Assembly (NCBI GenBank): GCA_018907035.1 | Contig: JACCIC010000003.1 | Location: forward strand, 7,717,501 to 7,781,500 | DNA length: 64,000 nucleotides | Reading direction: 5' to 3' | DNA from: Sycobia sp. Sy_11 | Taxonomy: Eukaryota > Arthropoda > Insecta > Hymenoptera > Epichrysomallidae | Shown: positions 38,662 through 51,400 of the stretch, piece after piece | Layout of the letters: each line of letters starts with the position of its first letter | Numbering within the stretch: position 1 is the stretch's first letter | Position numbers and translations under genes: made by a program | The notes under the pieces: generated by a model | Database searches by the model: none | The model's input: the letters and a program-made list of their open reading frames with translations, nothing else | Told to the model about the DNA's origin: nothing

Positions 38662-39591
38662 GTACGCAAATTTGATAAGTTATTAAATCGAAATTAATGC
38701 ATATTTTTTTAAGAAGATACCAATATAAATTGAGAATTTTATTTTTAAACATTTACATAAAGACAATAATTTTGGCTGCTAGTGCAAAATAGAAAACAAC
38801 GTGCTCTTTGTTTAGTTTATAAACTGTATAATATATTTTAAAAATTTGAATTTGTACAAATAAAATTTTTTAAATATTTTTGTTATTAACTTGTAATCCT
38901 ATTGAATATTATTTAAAGTTATTGTTTGTAAGCTTGAAATTTCTTAAAATATATAGTTTATAAACTAAAGAAAGTAAACCATTTCTGATTTTATTTATAC
39001 AATCTAACTTCTTGTTTTCATAAATATTTTATAAAATAAAATTTATATTTTTTCCTATTGAAAGTGAATAGACAAAAAGAGATACATTAATTATTTTTTA
39101 TATAGAGAATCAAAAAATGATCGTGTTTCAGTAACAAGTGCATAGAATAATAACATGAACGATTCCTAAGTTTCTTTCGTTTTCTTTTACCATTTAATTG
39201 TATATATAAAAATAATTTGAAGTTATTCAATTTTCAATTGTCTAACGTTTAAATGAAAAAAAATCTGTGCCTATATTTTATTGCAGTCATGCATGTTAAT
39301 TAATGTTTATTCGCTAAATACTGTACGAATGGAAAATAAATTGAACAATAATTATATATAGTAATATAAACTCAATAACATCAATAGTATTGATGTAGCT
39401 TAACTGACTTAATAAACTAACATTAATAAATAATTAAATCATTTTCATGTTATTTAATTTTTTATTTTAAAAAGATTGTGATTAAGAACTAAACAATAGT
39501 GTAATTTTTTTATTTAAATAATATTTAAAAATTAATTTACACTTTATCTTAGCTGAAATAAATAATTCCTAATTAACGATATTCTTAACAG
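38662..39591 (+). other. Probable leader intron of gene C
   Basis: AT-rich, no coding signal, bounded by GT and AG. Confidence 0.45.
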
Positions 39592-39635
39592 ATTAAGTCA
39601 TTATACGTTGACGGATCTAAGCAAATAAGGAATCA

Positions 39636-41867
39636 ATGGCAATGCGAACGTATAAATCATTTTATTCAGAACTTTGTTGTTCGTTAATGACAAGAAAATC
39701 TCTACATGAATTGCTCGATGCTAATACCTTGAAGGACACAGCGATGATGAAATGGATTTTAGAAAAGAGCGTAAAAGATAACAATATAGCACTCGTCGAT
39801 TACCTGTTATCACGGGGGATAACATTTAACATTTTGAACCCTCAAAACCAAACTGCAATTCACATTGCTGTATCCCGATATAATTTTAAAATGGTCGATC
39901 TGCTTTTTTCGCATTATGGCAGTACGGTAAATCACATGGATGAAAAGGGCTTGTCACACTTCCACGCAGCCTGCATAACAGGCAATAGCGGGCTCGTGGA
40001 AGAGTTCCTTAAAAATGGCGCCGATGCAAATGGAACCTTAGATTACATGGAACGCAAGCAATCTCCTTTACATTTAGCCGTCCTGTTCAAACGACTCGAG
40101 GTGGTCAAACTGTTGCTGCAATACGGGGCCAATCCTAACTCGTTGTGCAGCCTCGGCTGTTCGCCACTACATTTGGCTTGTTGCGGAGATACCCTAGAAT
40201 TGTCGGAAATAATTCGCTGGATAATCAAAGATCAACAAACAGCTGTCTGGGATAGCTTTGAAAGGATCAGCGACTCTTTACAGAAGAACTTTAAACAAGA
40301 AATGTCCATGATAAAACTTTTAATAAAACATGGATGCGATGTCAATATTAAAAATTCCTCAGGGGACACGGCCATGAATAGCGTTTTTGAAATTCAACAT
40401 TTAAGAACTATGTTTAAAAATTATCCAGACTCTGCCCTCGACATCGATTACATGCAAAGTATGATCGAGGATTTGCGCCATCGGCAACGGACAAAGATCG
40501 ATTTTCTGCGCCGCAATGGAGCCGACGCCGGGATAGTTAATAACGAGGGCAACAACATTGTACATATAGCCATCAAGGCTTCGAAAGGGTTTCTACGACC
40601 CGTACATTTGGAGGGAATGTACTTCGAGGATAATATTCTGGCCGAAATTATTAGGGATGCTTTAAAAGCGGGAGCAGATGTCAATATAAAAAATAAAAAC
40701 GACCTGACCCCGCTACAATTGGCGGTGAATGTGCACAGTTTCGAGACCGTTCAAGTTCTTCTGGCTTACAATGCCGATTTTACTGGCATTCGCTTCGATA
40801 GATTATGCTACAACAACCATATGATTCCCAGCTTTCAGGCAACGGAAAACATCATTAAGATAGCCAACGCATTGGAAAGAAAAGGATTGTACTTGAATCA
40901 GACGAGCAAGCTGAACATATTAAATTTTCTGGTTCAAAATAATTTCAAATCTCCTTACTTTTTTTATCCTGATTCTGACGGTAAAGAATGGTTCTTCAAG
41001 TTAAAGAATATCCTGGAATTAGGTAAAATAAAATTTATTATTGTGTTAATGTAATATTTTTTTTATTTAATCGTGCGGTTTTTATTATTACACTTTCATA
41101 AAAATTGCATAAAAATTTTCTAAAATGACTGACAAGTTGTATATTTTCAACTATCAAAGTTTATGTATAATTATTTTATTTAACATTTTATTAAATAAAA
41201 CTGTTGAATTGAAAAAAAAAACAAAAACAATTAACTAAAATCTTAATTAAAAAGATAAATTAAAAAATAATGAAAAAAACATTAATAATCTCTCTATATT
41301 AATTTCGTTACAGGTACGGAGTTTAACATTAAATACAGTTTGAACAAATTTTTAAAGAACCAGCTGACTGCAACGATCAGATATAAAACGGCCCGGCAGA
41401 TTCGGGACCATTTGTCGATTTTAGAAATCTGCAATATATACGCGAGCAACGAGATCAAGGAGTTTTTATTGCACGTAATAAACAGCCTCGTACCGAGATG
41501 GACGTACCACGTCGATGCCGATCTGAGAAAGGAGCTCGCGGGCCTGAATGCCCTCTGGTTGACCGAGGACGTGTCCCTCGTGGATGTATTGAGCATGGAT
41601 CCGGGGCAGTGCCACGGGCTCGTCAGGAACGGTAATTATATGCACTTCCTGGATTGTCTCAATTTCAAGGCAAGATTTCCCAATACATCGGGGATAATCG
41701 AGGGACACCTGTCGAAGGCCCTGGTCAGGAGATACGTGGTGGAAACGGCCAAAGACCATCTGGCGATGCTGATCGGCCGGCAAATACCCGATCTATGCTG
41801 CAACGTTATATTAGATTATTTAAGCAATGAAAGTCTGTACAATATGTGCGCGGCGGCAGTATTGTGA
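39636..41867 (+). CDS. Ankyrin-repeat/PRANC protein, gene C
   Basis: Exons 39636-41022 and 41314-41867 join in phase 1 (GAATTAG before GTAAAATA, and GTTACAG before GTACGGAG), giving 646 residues. ATG 39636 is the first in the exon and aligns with those of A and B. Ankyrin motifs are TAIHIAVSRYNF, LSHFHAACITGNSG, SPLHLAVLFKRLEVVKLLLQ, SPLHLACCGD and TPLQLAVNVHSF. The PRANC exon is 27 bases shorter than in A and B (a shortened linker) but keeps CHGLVRNGNYMHFLD, FPNTSGIIEGHLSK and the F-box-like IPDLCCNVILDYLSNESLY. The frame is fully intact. The second exon has clearly higher GC than A, B or the flanks, which suggests strong selection or different codon use. Predicted role as for A: an intracellular SCF-type substrate adaptor, by inference from the family. 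Confidence 0.87.
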
Positions 41868-41877
41868 CAGAATACTT

Positions 41878-41883
41878 AATAAA
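41878..41883 (+). terminator. Polyadenylation signal of gene C
   Basis: AATAAA 11 bases after the stop codon, followed by a T/GT-rich stretch (GTATTTTTCGTGTTTTATTTTG). Confidence 0.5.
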
Positions 41884-42578
41884 ATTGTATTTTTCGTGTT
41901 TTATTTTGTAAATTTCATTTTAAATTCATATGAAATATCTATATTCTTTGACAAATTAAAAAGATAATTCACTTTTATATAAAGTATTAAAAAAATTATA
42001 TTTTACATAAATGAATGTTACCACACGCATGTACAAATATAAAAATAAATGTTCTGAAAACTAATCTTTATCTCAAAATCTGTCTTGTTATTTATTGAAA
42101 ATAGTGAATTATAGTCATCATATCCACTATATATAATACAAATTGTATTATTCCATAATCGATTATTAACTATTTTAAAACATCGTTTTTTCGTAACTTA
42201 ATTTGAGCTTTGAAATGTAGACGGTAATAGGGGGCATAATAGATAAATCAAATAATTGTTTAAACGCACTTTTAATTAGACATTAAAGATTACTTCGAAT
42301 AAACTGTATATAAAGGTCTACCATAACTGTACAAACTGACGGAATACGTGCATATATTTTTTTCTCTTCGCGTTGCTCTTATAAAATCATTGCTTATTTC
42401 TACTACCAAGTAAATTACCCAAGGCTTATATTCTTGTAAAGTTCGCTTTTCTCTTATTATTGGTAAAATGTTTGCTATCCTATCAGTCTTGGTACCGGGT
42501 ATTATAATAATACACATTAAATAAGGCTAAGAACGAGCGGGGCGTCGAAAAGTTTCTCGGGCTTGAGATAGGACAATT
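41884..42578. other. Intergenic
   Basis: AT-rich. No gene recognised. Confidence 0.5.
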
Positions 42579-42826
42579 ATGCTTAATTTTATTGTACAAC
42601 GGATGATATTATTGGTCTTTTGTTCTTTCCAAGTTTCAAACGAGTTGGCATCGGAAACGTCTCAGTCTCAGGTATATAATTGGTCTTTTCACCCCTCCTA
42701 TTATACGCTCTATAATCAACACATTTCTATTCTCAATTACGATTTCATCATTTTCTTTACCTTGGCTCTGTAGTAGTCGGGAAGCTCGACCCGCATTTTT
42801 CATAGCTCTATAAGTATATAATTTAT

Positions 42827-42884
<58 letters not shown>

Positions 42885-43243
42885 CGCGCGTGTGTGTGAT
42901 TGTGTGCATTGCACATGTATATTGTACATCTTGTATGCACGTATATTGTATATAGAATTTATATAAAAACTTATGCTGAAGAAACAGAGTATTTTTGCAT
43001 TCATTACATATAATTGAATAAGGCATAATAATTGTTTGCACATAATTTTAAAAAATAAATTTCAAATAAAAAATTATTTTTTAGGCATTTATAATATCGG
43101 ATTCGGATTCCAACAACTTTTCTTTGTTTAAAGCTGAGCGCGCATATATTTATACAAACCGTACGACCGAGCATGTGATTACAGCCATTTCCTATAAAAG
43201 TATTTATTTACTAGTACTAGTACTAGTACTTACACAAAGATAA
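42579..43243 (+). CDS. Possible small secreted protein (two exons)
   Basis: ATG 42579 opens a 31-codon exon whose start (MLNFIVQRMILLVFCSFQVS) looks like a signal peptide. The exon ends at 42671 with CTCAG before GTATAT. A strong acceptor (TTATTTTTTAG) ends at 43084. Exon 2, in matching phase 0, stays open for 52 codons to TAA 43241-43243 and includes one NRT glycosylation site. The whole would be 83 residues. The intron contains a (TA)n tract and a GCGCGCGTGTG run. I recognise no family. Exon 2 could instead continue to another exon, or the frame may be chance. Confidence 0.3.
42831..42898. repeat. (TA)n then (CG)n/(TG)n microsatellite
   Basis: TA dinucleotides to 42879, then GCGCGCGCG and TGTGTGTG. 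Alternating purine-pyrimidine throughout. Confidence 0.9.
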
Positions 43244-44655
43244 TTTACGTTTCCTAGAATAGACGAATATGAGAGCAATGAAGAATTGTTATATATAATT
43301 AACTGTTTCTATTTACACGGGAACAAATGCAATTGCTATATTGCGGGACAGTAGGAGATTAAACAGGTATAAAGATTAAATATGTAACAGTGGTTGTGGA
43401 CTACCTGAGAAATACTTCTTAGAATCATTTAAAATATATATATATATATCTATAATATTATAACATTTTAAAGATACAGTTATTGTAAATTCTCTACATA
43501 TAGACTTTAATGGAAATTTCTCTTCAATCTTCATGTATAAGAAATTCCTGATAACGAGCCTCTTTAAACTGATTCACCTAAACGGGTGTAGAAAAGCGTA
43601 AAGGAATGATGGATTAAGTGTTTGGAAGCAATATTGATGAAAATATTTCGCAAAGACAATGAGACAAGTAATAAGATGAAGATTTAGTTGTTATGATTCA
43701 TTATTATTTTCAACAAATATATTTATTTCGCTCATTTTAGTTTATTGGGTAATTAACTTCTCATATTGTGTAAAATTTTTATAAGATATTTAAAGATATA
43801 TGAAAGGTAAAATAATTAAAGAATATAATTTAACGTTTCTATATTAATAAATATGTATTTAAAAAACACTACAGATATTTCTATTGATGCTTGAATGTTT
43901 AATAATGAATTTTCCACATCAAATGTTTTATATAATTTTTATATAATGTTTTTTGTATAATGTTTTATATAATTATAATTTAGTTTATCATAACTAACAT
44001 TATTCTAAGAATTTGAAGAAGTAGAAACAGTAAAAATTATTTACATAAAAAAACAAAAATTTTTCAATTTAATTTACATAATTTACAATACATGTGATTG
44101 TTACGTCGTAAGCATTCTGCATTTTATGCAATTATTATATACACTTCTTATAAATAAAATTTAACTAACCAAATAGATTATATTATGTAGTTATAATCAA
44201 TTACACGACTAATAAAATAATATGAGAACTATTGCTTTAGTTAAATTAAGACCTATTCATATGCAAGTTCATTATAAATTACTGACATGCTATAGTAAAC
44301 TGTCATTAATACAAATATAAATACAAGATCAATCATTTTCTCAAAATAATTTCGAGCGGGTATAATTTTGCATTGATCTACTATATAAGTCTTCAAACTT
44401 CAATTTGTTACAGAACATACATAAAAACAATATCTAAAAAGAGAATCGCTATTATTTATTCAGTTTACTACAGATTAGGTTTTCAATAAATCCTTAATTT
44501 TTATTATTAATTTTTAACATAAATCATTTATAAAATTTTATATATAAAATGATTTTTTATTCTTTTTTCAATATTTTTCTATTAATATATTCAACATTAA
44601 GAACACAACATTTTATATATAATAATTTTTACATTGCCTGTATTATTGTTTCAAT
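43244..44655. other. Intergenic / 3' flank of the RCC1 gene
   Basis: AT-rich. On the minus strand AATAAA (44556-44561) lies about 190 bases after the stop of the RCC1 gene and is the likeliest poly(A) signal. Confidence 0.4.
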
Positions 44656-44730
44656 AATAATAATAACAATAATAATAATAATAACAATAATAATAACAAC
44701 AATAATAATAATAATAATAATAATACAATA
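44656..44730. repeat. (AAT)n/(AAC)n trinucleotide repeat
   Basis: ATAATAATAA and ATAACAATAA units; in the 3' untranslated region of the RCC1 gene if its last exon is right. Confidence 0.85.
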
Positions 44731-44752
44731 AATAAAAAATGTCATTATTTTG

Positions 44753-45388
44753 TTACACATAACTTTCTATAATAATTTTGCTCTCAAATAATTTATATAA
44801 AAGATCCAGCGATATCATAATAATATAAGATATAACATTTTTGAGCATTTCTAAATCACGGCTTTTAAGTAAACGGGAAGAAAATATAATATATACTTTT
44901 AAAAAGTTATTAATCAGCGAAGCTTGTTCTATCCGTGATCTGGGCGGCTAATAATCAAATAAACCTTAAAAAATATAAATTTACCTATTTGCAACGTCTT
45001 TGACGACGTCGTTCAGGACTCGCGATAAGCAAAGAGGACAAACAGTTTCGGGCTTGTATGATTGATATAAAGTAGAAGCAAGAACTTGAGCAGTCGAAGG
45101 CAAAGCTGATTGAAAAGTAAGAAGTTCAGTCTCCATACGAGGTATAGCTTCAGATTTAAAAGTAGACATACGGAATTGATGGCCACACGTAAATATCATA
45201 GAGTCTTCTTCCGCTGTTAACAATTCTGATACCTTATCTGCATCCTACAAGAATATTACATAAAAAGTATGATACAAGAAGAAAAAGTTATTTTAATTAT
45301 TAAAAACCAGTTTTTTGTAACATATAAATTAATACAATTATAATAAATATTAAAATTAATCCTAATATATCAAAATTTTATAAATAAA

Positions 45389-45441
<53 letters not shown>

Positions 45442-48400
45442 TACACATCTATATATTAGGACATACTTTTATGTGTATAAATGGTCGTGGATCGTAATAT
45501 TTTGCAGATAATGTGCTTATTATTCCATCTATCATTTGCTCGGGCGTTTTATTCTCGCTAGTACCAGGGTATCCTGTCAGGGGAGGGCCATAATTATTTG
45601 CAGTTGACATTGATAACATTTCTATGTATTCTGTTGCCTGTTTACCTAAACATATAATAATAGTTCATCACTACATTTTTTGTATACAATTATATTCTAT
45701 TTAAAATATTTTAATTCACACCTTCTTCTATATGTTCCAAAATTAAATAACATACTTTGATACAAAATGCAGTTGATAAAACTTTCGTAGCATTTTTGAA
45801 ACATATACTTTTGTCAGGTTTATCAGAAGTACTATTTTGAGAATTGTATTGTCTGCAATTAATTCAAAATAAATAAATTGAAAACTGAATCAAAAGATTG
45901 TTATTATTATTGTATTGTATTGTAAGATTAATATTGTAAGATAAACATACCCAAAAATAAAAAGTCCAAGGGAATAATATATTTTTTTCATATACTTATT
46001 AAAAACATTTTCTAATTGTTCTATTGGAAATTTATTTTCTAACCAAAATGAAACAGCAGTTGCAATCATTTCGCACATAATGGTGTAAGCATCTTCTTCA
46101 ACTTCGTATAAATAAAAATCAACAATATTTACAGCATGCTTCATCACAGTAAAATTCTGTTGAATTAATATGTTTTCGTTTGCCGATTTTTTCTCTACTT
46201 CAGATTTATTGGAATTTATTTTATTATAACTTAATCCTAATATATTTTCATCGATCTCATCCTGGGAAAAACTATTTTCTGTACTTGACAATGAACTATC
46301 TCTATCACTTTTATTGTTCATTTCTGAAGACTCTTCCAAAATCGTCTCAATAGATAAACCATCACATTTGGAATCTTCGAAAAGATCCTCAGAGCCACCT
46401 TGACAGTCGAAAGTATGCAAATCCTGCTCAATAACTTTGAAACTATCCAATGATTTACTAACAGGCATCTTCATCTGTTGCTTTTTTACGTTTTCTATTA
46501 AAATATCAACGAGATTTTGCTCTACGTGCTTTTCGAACAATTCATTATTATCTTGCAGAATATCATCTTCTGTTGTATCTTCAGAAATGTTTTCTGTAGA
46601 TAATCCGTTAGAAAATGATTCCAAATTTAATGGATCACATTCTTTTAAAGCTTTAAATTGGTACATAAGTGCTTCTACAAAGTTGTGTTCCAAAAGCTCA
46701 AGTTTTGCACAAGCTTGATAGTTTTTTAACTCAATGCACTAAAAATTTTATGACTATTAATATTTAAAATACAAATAATATTATAATAAATAATAAGAGG
46801 ATATGGAAGTCAGTTTTTACTAAATGAGTAAAACAAACTTTTTTTATATTATATTATGCATGTGAATATTAAATTATTGATAATTTTATTTAATTATATG
46901 AATCCTTTATTTATGTCTGTATATATTTATATATTTCAGTAAAGTTAAAGTAAATTTGTCGAATGGTATGAAAATGAAAAGATTTTTTACAAATTTCATA
47001 ACCAAAAATTATAAATAAATTTTTTTAAAAATTAATCATTTTTATACGATTTGACGAATGACTTTACAGTTTTGTAACATGGTAGAATAGATACCATTAA
47101 AAGACATCATTAACTGAACTTTATACAATAATTTAACCGTTATATATACTATTTTGTAAAATAAGATTTTTACTCAATCCATATAAAATAGTAGTTGATA
47201 ATTCTAAGGAATACATTTTTTTACTATTTAACATCAAAATTATGTATTTCGGTTATACCTCAACTAATTTCAATTAAAAAAAATTCAAATTAAAAATTCT
47301 TTTGATTTACTGTTCTATTATATATTAACTAGTAATTATAGTTATAAAAAATATTTGTTCATTCTCAAAAATGTTTAATTATATTTGATGCTTTTACAAA
47401 CCTTGTTAAGAATCTTAAAATTGCTGAATAAACCATGAAATTGTTCCAGTGAATAATGAAGTGTTAAATCGGTTAAACTATGCTCGACATAGCTGAGTGG
47501 TCGCACAGAGCCAGCCAAAGGACTCACATCATAGCTTAGGTAGTATATTGTAGGTAAGGGAATATTTGGAACTTGAGTCGGTGTTAATCCTATCAACGGC
47601 CGATCAGAAAGATTCATAAGGCGAATAATGTGCTTTGCATATTTTAATTTGCAAATAGCCTTTTCTTCTGATTCCTTGGTATAGGTCGGTGTAAAACCCA
47701 ATTGTGCAAAATCATTATTTCCCCAGGCTAAGACATTACCACCTATAATGTGTCCAAATAAGTATACAATGAAACATTTTTTAATTTACAAGAGTTTACA
47801 ATTTAAAAAAGATATTACAATCTGAACACCTAAAAATTTAAAACAATAATCCTCTTTCTAGTAATTTGTATAAATTAATAAATATATTTTTAACTTCAAT
47901 ATTTAAATATAATCTGGATTTACATGCATAAAAATCTATTATCAGTATTGTATAATAAGAAATAAGTATTTAATTAGAAAAATTAGACAATTTCCATATC
48001 ATTAACTTCAAGTATTAAGTTCTATATCTAAAATATATATGGATTCAAATAAAATAATTAATACTGTTTTACTATTAAAGCAATATCAAAAACCCGTTTT
48101 TTTTAAATATAAAAATAATACAAAAGTAATATTAAAAATTATGAAAATAGTAAAGGAATAATAAAACGTAGACATCAAATATACTCCTATAGTTTCATTA
48201 TATTTAATTTTAAAAGTATTGAATTATGTATTACTTAAATAAATATTTATTTTTAACTACGTTTCTTTCAATATTTTTTAATTATTTGCAATAAATAATT
48301 TCTATATTTACCTGGTTGAACAGCAACTGTAAAGTTACTTCCACAACAGATCTTTACAGCATTCAAGCAATAAATATTTTTTTGAGTAAGATCATAACAG

Positions 48401-51400
48401 CCATTTGTTCCAAGATTTACTTGGCTATTAGCATTGCTTTTATCGTCATTGACTTGGCTAGTGGAAATTCCACCTAACTCATCCTTAAACAAGTCTATTG
48501 GCTGATTTGGTAAAGGTGTAGGAATGTAAATATCATGGTTGTAACCAGTCCCTAGTTGACCATACAAATTTCGACCCCAAATGTATATTACACCATCTTT
48601 GGTCAAAAGTGATGAATGATAACAACCTGTTGATATCTAACACAGATTGTGTAAGTATTATATTCGAATTATATTTTCAGCTAATCAAAAATAGTTAATT
48701 TTATAAGTAAATTAAAAATATAAGAATTACCTGTGCTATTTTCTCGTGAACTAGTTTTGTATTAACGATTTCAGGTACTAAATGAGCCTGACTTTCTTCA
48801 GCTGTATTCATCTCCTGAATCAATTTCATATTATTGTTTAATGATACATTAGATACGTTTTCATCATTGGAACTTTTATCTCCTTCCACAGATTCTACGT
48901 TTTTAGCAACGTTCTCTCTTCTTAATGATTCATTTAAAGCTAACTTTGCTTTCTGTAGTTTGACTTTACGTTCCTTCCATTGCAGTCTTAAAATTTGCGG
49001 ATTTGAACCCCAAACATATAATTTATTTGTGCAACTAATGGCGAGCTATAATATAAAATTTAGCTACAGATACTCAGCAAAATATCGGAAAAATATAATA
49101 TTTATCTTCAAATTTATCTTGACAATTCCAATAAAAACGAAAGTAATAATTTAATTAGAATCTATTATATCCATAGCTTATAGTTTTTCATAAAAAGAAA
49201 ATGCTAAATTGCTTATAACGTTTAAATCAAAAATTATAAAACTGGTTTTTAAAAATATTATTTTTTCAATAAATTTTTTAAATCATATTGTATTAACTTA
49301 CGTTATGAAAGTACTTGGTAGATATTAATGTAATTCTCTCAGGAAGCAGACTAATCCTCACGGGGATGGTACATTTGCCGCTGCTACCTATACCTAGTTG
49401 ACCGAACAGATTGCAGCCGAACGCATAGACGTAACCTTCGGCCGAAAGACCAAGCGTGTGCGCATAGCCACAGCTCACATGTCTTATCACAATTCCAAGT
49501 AGAGCTGTAACTAAAGTTGGTTGCCGCTTGGTCTCGGTCGTACCGTGACCGAGTTGTCCGTGTACACCCCAACCCCACGTAAATAATCGACCATCCGTCG
49601 TTATAGCTGCTGAGTGGTGTTGGCCTATTAAAAAGTGTTGATATTATTTTTTTCAGAATGTGAATTTCACAAATGATTTTTTTTAATCCGCATTGAGATA
49701 AGTTTCTTTTAATTTTACATTATTTTATTTGATTCTGTAAAACATAAAAATTTATTTATAATTTACAAACTATTTTTTATAAATTCATACCTGCTACTGC
49801 TTCAACAATTATTTCTTGAGCAAGAGATGCTATCAGCTCTGGATTTGGACATTGGCGTACTTCACCGAGACCAAGTTGACCATATTTATTTCCACCCCAA
49901 ACATAAACACCGTTGTTCGTAACAGCGAGCGTGTGACAACGTCCGCATGAAATCGATAAAACTTCAATACTTAATCGACGAAATATGGTGATGCATTGTG
50001 GTGAGCTAAATCGCGATATGGTTGGTCCAGTTCCTACAAGAACATTACATGTGTAATTCATATTTTACTAACTAAGTTAAAAGATACATAAAAAAAATTA
50101 ATTGCTCTAAGAAGTCAATTGTTTTATTTTGTAAAAACAGTAATTACTGTTATATCTCACCTAAGCATCCTTCTAAGCAATTCCCCCAAGTATAAACATT
50201 TCCGTTTCTTATTAAAGCTGTGTGTGCATATCCTGTACTCAATAATCTTCTCGTAAAATCAACGCTTAAATTTTTCTCCTGGTTCTACAACAAAATTTAA
50301 AAAAGGTTTCCAAATTAAAAATACAATACAAAATAGATTAAATTCTTAATTAAATTCTTACCCCTTCAACTTCAAACAGCTGTGTAAATGGCACATATTT
50401 TGAAATAAACTTAATAGTAGGTTGTTTCTTATGGAGTATGGTAAGAAGAATTTGTAAAAATACTTCTATTATTTCTTCCATTAGTGCTCCAAATTCATTC
50501 TAAAATAAATATTAATAATACAAAAAGTAAAATTATATTTGAATTAATTTAATTTTAATGTTCTTATTGGGTTCTTACCAAGTCTTCTGATAAATCAAGA
50601 GAATCACATTGACTAGAAAAAGAGCTACGAGAAGCAGCTCTTCGTCTAGCTTTCAAACCCAAAAGATGCGGTCTTACAGCTGCATTCGTTGGATCGTAGA
50701 AAGTAATTAATCTCTATATAAAATAATTATAATTCATTTTTAATAATTATTTCAAATATATTTACTAAACAACCTTAATATTTAATATGTAATTATACTG
50801 TAAATATATTTTATAAATAATATAATTTACCATTCTATATTTATTAAAAATTTACTTTAAGAATATATGTATATGCGGCGTATGTATTGTAGAAAAAGCA
50901 ATTTAACTACCTGTAATATACAAATCTGAAAACTCGCCAGATTAGTTAATACAAAACAAATGTGGTTTCTTGCAGTACTAGGATTATTCAGCATACCCTG
51001 AATTAAAGATGAATCACTTAAGCACATTAATAAACCATCTACGATAAAAGAATAATACATGATCAATAAAGTAATAATTTAGAATTAATTTTTATATTGT
51101 TCTGGTTTAAACAAAGTCAAAGTATCTCACGTGTATTATGATGTAAATTGAGATTTGAATTTTTTAATATGAATGTTGGTAAAGATTTAACAAGAACATC
51201 TAGTATTTGTGGCCCTAAACCTCTGCGAAGTATTAAATGATGTAATATATTCCACATATTAGTCTGAATCAAAATATTAATAGCAAATAATTCATCATAG
51301 AAAGGATTTGTAGATAAAAAGTTTCTAAAGAAAAGAATAATATGAATTAAAAACATTATAATTACTCCATTTTTATTTTTGTTATAAATACTTACAAAAA

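Noticed and set aside
24269..41883. Recent poxvirus or Wolbachia insertion
   Set aside because: Spliceosomal introns, leader exons and tandem copies in insect-type DNA argue for long-established host genes. No neighbouring viral or bacterial genes are present. An ancient transfer remains possible.
45890..46693. Stand-alone gene of 267 codons on the minus strand
   Set aside because: It is exon 17 of the RCC1-domain gene. Its start Met is internal, and it continues through splice sites on both sides.
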